A stretch of DNA of 22,889 nt from positions 1 to 22,889 of the forward strand of contig CAZJZH010000010.1 of the NCBI GenBank assembly GCA_964550465.1. Direction: 5' to 3'. The notes beneath the pieces were generated by a model. That model was given only the letters and a program-made list of their open reading frames with translations, searched no databases and had not been told where the DNA came from. Below, one piece after another: positions 18,963 to 22,889 of this stretch. A program made the position numbers and the translations under genes. Each line of letters opens with the position of its first letter. Position 1 is the stretch's first letter. The stretch comes from CAZJZH01 sp964550465. GTDB taxonomy: Bacteria > Patescibacteriota > Patescibacteriia > JACRDY01.

Positions 18963-20261
18963 TTATGGTCGCATACGATTTAATAGTCGAGGAAAGGCGA
19001 TGGTTTCACGAACATGTTCAATACCACAGATCCAGCGAACTGTTCGCTCCAGACCCAAGCCAAAGCCTGAGTGCGGCACCGAGCCGTATTGCCGCAAATC
19101 CAGATACCACTGATACTCCGCCTGGTCGAGTCCTTCGGCTAGGATACGCTCTAACAGCAGCTGATAATCATCCTCACGCTGCGAGCCGCCAATCAGTTCA
19201 CCAGAGTCTTCAATGCCGATCAGGTCGTTATTGAGCACCAGGTCAGGGTTGTCCGGATCACGCTTCATGTAAAACGGCTTAATGTCTTTGGGCCAACGAT
19301 CAATAAATACCGGCACTGGACTGTCTGTGGTTAACAGTGATTCATCATCACCACCCAGATCATCACCAAAAGTGATATCTGATCCCAATGATTGCAGTTT
19401 TTCTACCGCCTCAGAGTATGACAAACGAGTAAACGGCGCCTTGATACCTTCTAAGGGTTTCACGTCGCGTTCTAAAATTTCCAGCTCAGTCCGGCAATCC
19501 TCCAAACAGGCTTGGACAATGGCGACGATCATGTTTTCCTGGATCTGCATGTTTTCCTCATGCTCAACAAAGGCGGCTTCAGCATCCATCATCCAAAACT
19601 CAGTCAGGTGCCGGCGGGTCTTTGACTTCTCCGCTCGAAAAACCGGACCAAAATCAAAGCCGCGGCCGACAGACATGATGGCTGCTTCTAAATAGAGCTG
19701 ACCAGACTGTGACAAATAGCCTTTCCCCTGGTCGAAGTAATCAATTTCAAACAGTGTGGTTGAACCCTCACAGGCGTTTGGTGTGATGATGGGCGTATCA
19801 ACCTTGGCAAATCCCTGGCTGGCAAAAAATTCATAGACGGCGCGAATGATGCGGTCGCGCACGCGCATGACCGCCCACTGCTTAGATGAACGCAGCCACA
19901 AGTGACGATTGTCCAGCAAAAAGTCTGGCCCATGTTCTTTCTTACCAATTGGATATTCAGCTGCCTGTTGGACAACCTGCACATCACTGACCTGCAGTTC
20001 GTAGACATGATCTTTCTTCGGGTGCTGTGAAACAGTACCGGTCAGGATGACTGATGACTCAATCGTTACACTAGTAGCTGCCTGCCAAGCCTCATCACTG
20101 ACGGCGGACTTCTCCACCACTGCCTGGATAAAACCACTACCATCCCGGAACTGCAGGAAGGTAATACTGCCACTGGAACGAGCGTTAAAAACCCAGCCGC
20201 GTAGAGTTACGGACTGGTCAACGTATTGGCTAATATCTTGAATAAAAACCGGTTTTTCCAT
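18963..20261 (-). CDS. asnS: Asparaginyl-tRNA synthetase, 432 aa
   Basis: A class IIb synthetase charging tRNA-Asn directly. The OB-fold anticodon domain comes first (VTLRGWVFNARSSGSITFLQFRDG). The catalytic core follows with TPIITPNACEGSTTLFEIDYF, motif 2 FRAEKSKTRRHLTEFWMMDAE, and motif 3 HSGFGLGLERTVRWICG. The segment GKGYLSQSGQLYLEAAIM and the AxAE-type motif 2 favour AsnRS over AspRS. The length is normal. It is first in an operon with the RDD gene and aspS. The promoter has a TATACT -10 about 20 bases upstream of the ATG, and the short leader has no Shine-Dalgarno. Confidence 0.96.
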   Translation of the reverse strand: MEKPVFIQDISQYVDQSVTLRGWVFNARSSGSITFLQFRDGSGFIQAVVEKSAVSDEAWQAATSVTIESSVILTGTVSQHPKKDHVYELQVSDVQVVQQAAEYPIGKKEHGPDFLLDNRHLWLRSSKQWAVMRVRDRIIRAVYEFFASQGFAKVDTPIITPNACEGSTTLFEIDYFDQGKGYLSQSGQLYLEAAIMSVGRGFDFGPVFRAEKSKTRRHLTEFWMMDAEAAFVEHEENMQIQENMIVAIVQACLEDCRTELEILERDVKPLEGIKAPFTRLSYSEAVEKLQSLGSDITFGDDLGGDDESLLTTDSPVPVFIDRWPKDIKPFYMKRDPDNPDLVLNNDLIGIEDSGELIGGSQREDDYQLLLERILAEGLDQAEYQWYLDLRQYGSVPHSGFGLGLERTVRWICGIEHVRETIAFPRLLNRMRP

Positions 20262-20280
20262 AGAGGTCTGTCAGGATTGT

Positions 20281-20308
20281 AGTATAGCGCAGCGCCTTGA
20301 AAAGTAAA
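20281..20308 (-). promoter_or_regulatory. Promoter of the asnS operon
   Basis: On the minus strand TTTACT (20308-20303), a 16-base spacer, then TATACT (20286-20281). The start near 20274 leaves a leader of about 13 bases. Confidence 0.6.
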
Positions 20309-20317
20309 GTTTATCCG

Positions 20318-20337
20318 CCACCAACAGCTGCCGGTGG
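20318..20337 (-). terminator. Weak hairpin after the mutY operon
   Basis: CCACC (20318-20322) and GGTGG (20333-20337) form a short stem about 5 bases past the last gene. The following minus-strand tract (GATAAACTTTACTTTTC) is only moderately T-rich and overlaps the asnS promoter. Confidence 0.3.
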
Positions 20338-20341
20338 TCAG

Positions 20342-20701
20342 CTAAAAAACCTCTCTGACACTATAAATCACGGCCGTAGTCAGCCCCAGTGGAATAACCC
20401 AATCAGTCAGGGTTAACAAGTATGACAGATCGGGATTGATAAACGTATAGTAGGCCAGCTGGAACACAATCAGCGTCAACAAGGCGATGCCAATGGTTTG
20501 CCATTTGAATGAATGATCCACCAGCTGGTAGTAAATACCAAAGCTAAAACTAAAGACGATGATCAACGTCAGGTAATGGGCCAGCACAAACCCTAACCGA
20601 CTCCACTCAGCAGCATGAGAAAAAATCCACACCGCCACCAACCAGCTGACGATGGTCACAATAATAACGGCGATACTTTGGAGCAAGCGACGAAATGGCA
20701 T
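20342..20701 (-). CDS. Small orphan membrane protein, 119 aa
   Basis: No family recognised. Four hydrophobic segments fill most of the protein: LLQSIAVIIVTIVSWLVAVWIF, FVLAHYLTLIIVFSFSFGIYY, IGIALLTLIVFQLAYYTFI, and WVIPLGLTTAVIYSV. The N-terminus (MPFRRL) is basic, consistent with a cytoplasmic side. The ATG at 20701 lies 10 bases after the mutY stop; the longer frame to 20749 would overlap mutY. There is no Shine-Dalgarno. Last gene of the HD-mutY operon. Confidence 0.72.
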   Translation of the reverse strand: MPFRRLLQSIAVIIVTIVSWLVAVWIFSHAAEWSRLGFVLAHYLTLIIVFSFSFGIYYQLVDHSFKWQTIGIALLTLIVFQLAYYTFINPDLSYLLTLTDWVIPLGLTTAVIYSVREVF

Positions 20702-20711
20702 ATCAAAATAA

Positions 20712-21518
20712 TTAACGTAAACGAATAGTAGTCCCCTGCTGACGAACAAACCCTTCTGCCTCTAGCGCTGCTAGCTGTTGCTTAACTCGGGCCGCTGGAA
20801 ACTGCAGTGCTTTGAGCAGCTGCGGTACGGTCAGTTGCCGCTGTTCGGTCAATGTTTTGACAATCTGCCCACGCACTTGCCGAGCAGAACCAACAAACGA
20901 TGATTGCTTAGTATAATGAGCGCTCTGGCGATTCGGGTTCGGTCGATCTTTGAGCGCTATGGCGCCGTAGTCCATCAGCGCCCAGTACCACTGTCGTGGA
21001 TCAGTAGTATCTAGTGCTTGTTCGATTAATGGTAGTAGCTCAGCATCTGTCACGCCATCACGATCAGCAAAAAAGTGATGAATAAATACGCGGCGGATAT
21101 TCGTCTCGATCATCGCCACCGGCTGATTAAAGGCAAAGGCACAAACCGCCGCGGCCGTGTACTGCCCGACTCCCGGTAGCTCTGCTAAGGCAGCAGGAGT
21201 CTGTGGCCACTGACCAGCGTATTCTTGGACAATAGCTTTAGCGGCGCGGTGGAGAAACATAGCCCGCCGGTTATAGCCCAGTCCTTGCCACAACCCAATC
21301 ACACTGCGCTGCTGGGCTCGCGCCAAGTGCTGCACCGTCGGGAAACGTTTGATGAAGGCTTGATACTTAGGAATGACCCGATCCACTTGCGTCTGCTGCA
21401 GCATCATTTCTGAAACTAAGATGTGGTATGGGTCAGCCGTCTGTCGCCAAGGCAACTGCTGGCGACCATGCTGAGCAAACCAGCGCCAGATGTGTTTTTG
21501 AAAAGACCGCACGGTCAT
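20712..21518 (-). CDS. mutY: MutY-like adenine DNA glycosylase without iron-sulfur cysteines, 268 aa
   Basis: MutY removes adenine opposite 8-oxoguanine. The HhH-GPD domain is clear: SEMMLQQTQVDRVIPKY contains Glu37 (catalytic in E. coli MutY numbering), LPGVGQYTAAAVCAFAF is the hairpin, and AMIETNIRRVF follows. Three oddities: the residue at 138, an aspartate in E. coli MutY, is Glu here; the four-cysteine iron-sulfur motif expected after ALMDYGA is replaced by LKDRPNPNRQSAHY with no cysteine; and the C-terminal Nudix-like 8-oxoG recognition domain is replaced by about 60 residues resembling a winged helix. It starts 3 bases after the HD gene and has no Shine-Dalgarno. MutY-like is safe; exact specificity is not. 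Confidence 0.88.
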   Translation of the reverse strand: MTVRSFQKHIWRWFAQHGRQQLPWRQTADPYHILVSEMMLQQTQVDRVIPKYQAFIKRFPTVQHLARAQQRSVIGLWQGLGYNRRAMFLHRAAKAIVQEYAGQWPQTPAALAELPGVGQYTAAAVCAFAFNQPVAMIETNIRRVFIHHFFADRDGVTDAELLPLIEQALDTTDPRQWYWALMDYGAIALKDRPNPNRQSAHYTKQSSFVGSARQVRGQIVKTLTEQRQLTVPQLLKALQFPAARVKQQLAALEAEGFVRQQGTTIRLR

Positions 21519-21521
21519 ACG

Positions 21522-22082
21522 CTACAGCAGTACCTCTCGAGCTCGTTTATAGACCGCTGCCAACTGATCAACAATGGGGTGATCCACACTACCACGCAAC
21601 AATCCCAGCACTTCTTGATGTTTATCTAGTTGGTCAACTGGCGAGCTACCAAAATTCTGCCAAAAAATATCGCCAAGGACTTCTTGGTCGTTAATCATCG
21701 ACTGGAGGTTGTGAATTTTATCCGCTGCCGCCACCAACTTACTGCCCTCACCGGCTGCGGCTAGGTTTTCAATATAGTGCTTTTTTCGTTTATGCCAGTT
21801 AGCGATGGTTTTGTCCTCGGTCACCCCTAAGACTATTTCCTCCACTCGGTTACCAAAATCGTGGCGTAGCTCATCACGAGTGTATTTAGTGTCCTCTAGT
21901 ATATCGTGCAGCAGGGCCGCAGCTAAAAGATCTTCATCATCAGTATACTGAGCTAAAATCAACGCCACCGCAAACGGGTGGACAACGTATGGTGTCTTCT
22001 GGTCATCACGGCGAATCTGTTCACGGTGCCAGAAAGCAGCCGTGCGGATAGCTTCTTCAACTTTGGGCGTCCAAAAATGCAT
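21522..22082 (-). CDS. RelA/SpoT-type HD-domain hydrolase, 186 aa
   Basis: A stand-alone HD domain like the hydrolase half of RelA/SpoT or small alarmone hydrolases (Mesh1 type). Visible are AAFWHREQIRRDDQKTPYVVHPFAVA (HxxQ.R...PY..HP), LLAAALLHDILEDT (the HD-ED pair) and LVAAADKIHNLQSM (AxKLxN-like). There is no synthetase or TGS domain. The substrate may be (p)ppGpp or another nucleotide; this cannot be settled here. The start at 22082 is chosen because the frame to 22148 would begin inside the upstream terminator and promoter. Leader short and without Shine-Dalgarno. First gene of an operon with mutY and a small membrane protein. Confidence 0.87.
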   Translation of the reverse strand: MHFWTPKVEEAIRTAAFWHREQIRRDDQKTPYVVHPFAVALILAQYTDDEDLLAAALLHDILEDTKYTRDELRHDFGNRVEEIVLGVTEDKTIANWHKRKKHYIENLAAAGEGSKLVAAADKIHNLQSMINDQEVLGDIFWQNFGSSPVDQLDKHQEVLGLLRGSVDHPIVDQLAAVYKRAREVLL

Positions 22083-22109
22083 ATAGTGGCAGTATTTACG
22101 AATATCCCC

Positions 22110-22138
22110 ATTGTAGCACCTGTATGACGGGAAAACAA
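22110..22138 (-). promoter_or_regulatory. Promoter of the HD-mutY operon
   Basis: On the minus strand TTGTTT (22138-22133), a 17-base spacer, then TACAAT (22115-22110). The -35 hexamer is made from the T-tract of the preceding terminator. Confidence 0.65.
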
Positions 22139-22165
22139 AATGCCACACCTATTATAGGTGTGGCA
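22133..22165 (-). terminator. Terminator of the Nudix gene
   Basis: TGCCACACCT (22141-22150), a 5-base loop, AGGTGTGGCA (22156-22165): a perfect 10-bp stem. On the minus strand it is followed by TTTTGTTTT. Confidence 0.88.
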
Positions 22166-22183
22166 AATGCATCATTCGATCGT

Positions 22184-22843
22184 TTAAATAATTTCCACCA
22201 CCTGTGGTCTGCGCGTAGTGAATTGATACAAAGCTGCTGGACGATGCGCGCTACCACTCTGCTGTCGACCTGTTGCTTTAACAATCCCTAGACTCAGAAT
22301 TTTTTTGCGAAAATTACGTTTATCCAACTTTTGCTTTAAAATTATTTCGTACACTTGTTGTAATTCCGTTAAAGTAAAAGTTTTTGGCAATAAGCCGTAG
22401 GCGATATTCGTATAACTTAACTTGTTACGCAACCGCTCAACTGCCGTAGCTATTACTTGCTGGTGATCATATGCCAATACAGGCAAGCTCTCCACGGAAA
22501 ACCACTGCAATGAATCATGTTCAGCTGCTGACACTTTCGTTGGTGGTAACAAAGCAAAGTACGCCACCGACACTACCCGGCCAAATGGATCTCGATTGAT
22601 ATCACCAAAAGTATAGAGTTGTTCGAGATACACACCGTCCACACAAATCTTCTCTACTACAATTCGGTCAGCAGCAGCGTCGACCGATTCATTTGGCTTG
22701 ATTAATCCGCCCGGTACTGCCCACTGCCCTACAAATGGCTTCTTGTTCATTGCCATCAGCAATACCTGCAATTGACCTTCAATGATAGTAAATAAAACTA
22801 CATCGGTAGCAATGACGGCAAACTTATATTTTTGCGGTGCCAT
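22184..22843 (-). CDS. Nudix-domain protein with C-terminal winged helix (NrtR-like), 219 aa
   Basis: An N-terminal Nudix fold is followed by a winged-helix segment (FTLTELQQVYEIILKQKLDKRNFRKKIL), the architecture of NrtR regulators that sense NAD-pathway metabolites. Seen are GQWAVPGGLIKPNES, then DAAADRIVVEKICV where a Nudix box would read RELxEExG. The catalytic glutamates are largely missing, so hydrolysis is unlikely and ligand sensing more likely. The ATG at 22843 opens the conserved region; the longer frame to 22879 runs to the window edge. No Shine-Dalgarno. The gene is alone, with its own terminator. No NAD gene is visible here, so the regulated pathway is unknown. Confidence 0.82.
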   Translation of the reverse strand: MAPQKYKFAVIATDVVLFTIIEGQLQVLLMAMNKKPFVGQWAVPGGLIKPNESVDAAADRIVVEKICVDGVYLEQLYTFGDINRDPFGRVVSVAYFALLPPTKVSAAEHDSLQWFSVESLPVLAYDHQQVIATAVERLRNKLSYTNIAYGLLPKTFTLTELQQVYEIILKQKLDKRNFRKKILSLGIVKATGRQQSGSAHRPAALYQFTTRRPQVVEII

Positions 22844-22889
22844 ACTATTAGTTAGTGTCTTATATACACATAATAGCATTCCTGCCTCA

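Overview
This is a bacterial chromosomal window. It has a streamlined but complete set of information-processing and cell-division genes, packed with gaps of a few bases or short overlaps. The best guess is a member of the candidate phyla radiation (Patescibacteria). Four things point that way: a shortened aspartyl-tRNA synthetase without the bacterial insertion domain, a MutY-like glycosylase without iron-sulfur cysteines, a tandem pair of small proteins of a type I associate with these genomes, and many tiny palindromic or tandem repeats between genes. This placement is inference from memory of such families, not a database result.

Layout. 1-1130: the tail of a possible unknown + strand gene, and a minus-strand orphan gene with a long structured leader. 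1157-4632 (minus): dprA then topA, with a remarkable heptad palindrome in the topA leader. 4617-6716 (plus): a candidate small RNA with its own promoter and terminator, then two SD-led orphan genes, the second a membrane protein broken by a frameshift; both genes end in nearly identical terminators. 6746-9522 (minus): parA, an HD-domain hydrolase, parB and pth as one operon. 9569-11324 (plus): tRNA-Leu(CAA), decayed tRNA-Leu copies, a membrane protein containing a 10-N assembly gap, initiator tRNA-Met and a second CAU tRNA, with small palindromic elements clustered beside the tRNAs. 11340-14683 (minus): ybaK-like gene, scpA, scpB, a D-Ala-D-Ala carboxypeptidase and a small membrane exporter family gene. 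14734-14906: heptad array and terminator. 14917-16897 (minus): three SD-led orphan genes including a tandem paralog pair. 17021-20308 (minus): asnS, an RDD membrane protein and aspS. 20342-22843 (minus): a small membrane protein, mutY, a RelA/SpoT-type HD gene, and a Nudix/winged-helix regulator-like gene.

How it works together. The core operons cover chromosome segregation and condensation (ParAB, ScpAB), topology (TopA), DNA uptake or recombination (DprA), repair (MutY), translation (AspRS, AsnRS, Pth, tRNAs, YbaK) and wall maturation (carboxypeptidase). Two patterns cut across the window. First, core genes almost all lack a Shine-Dalgarno sequence, while the orphan genes have strong ones; a candidate small RNA carries a loop complementary to the Shine-Dalgarno core. 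Second, intergenic DNA holds three unrelated 7-bp-period repeat arrays, and palindromic elements sit at tRNA genes, one flanked by a 12-bp duplication of a tRNA 5' end.
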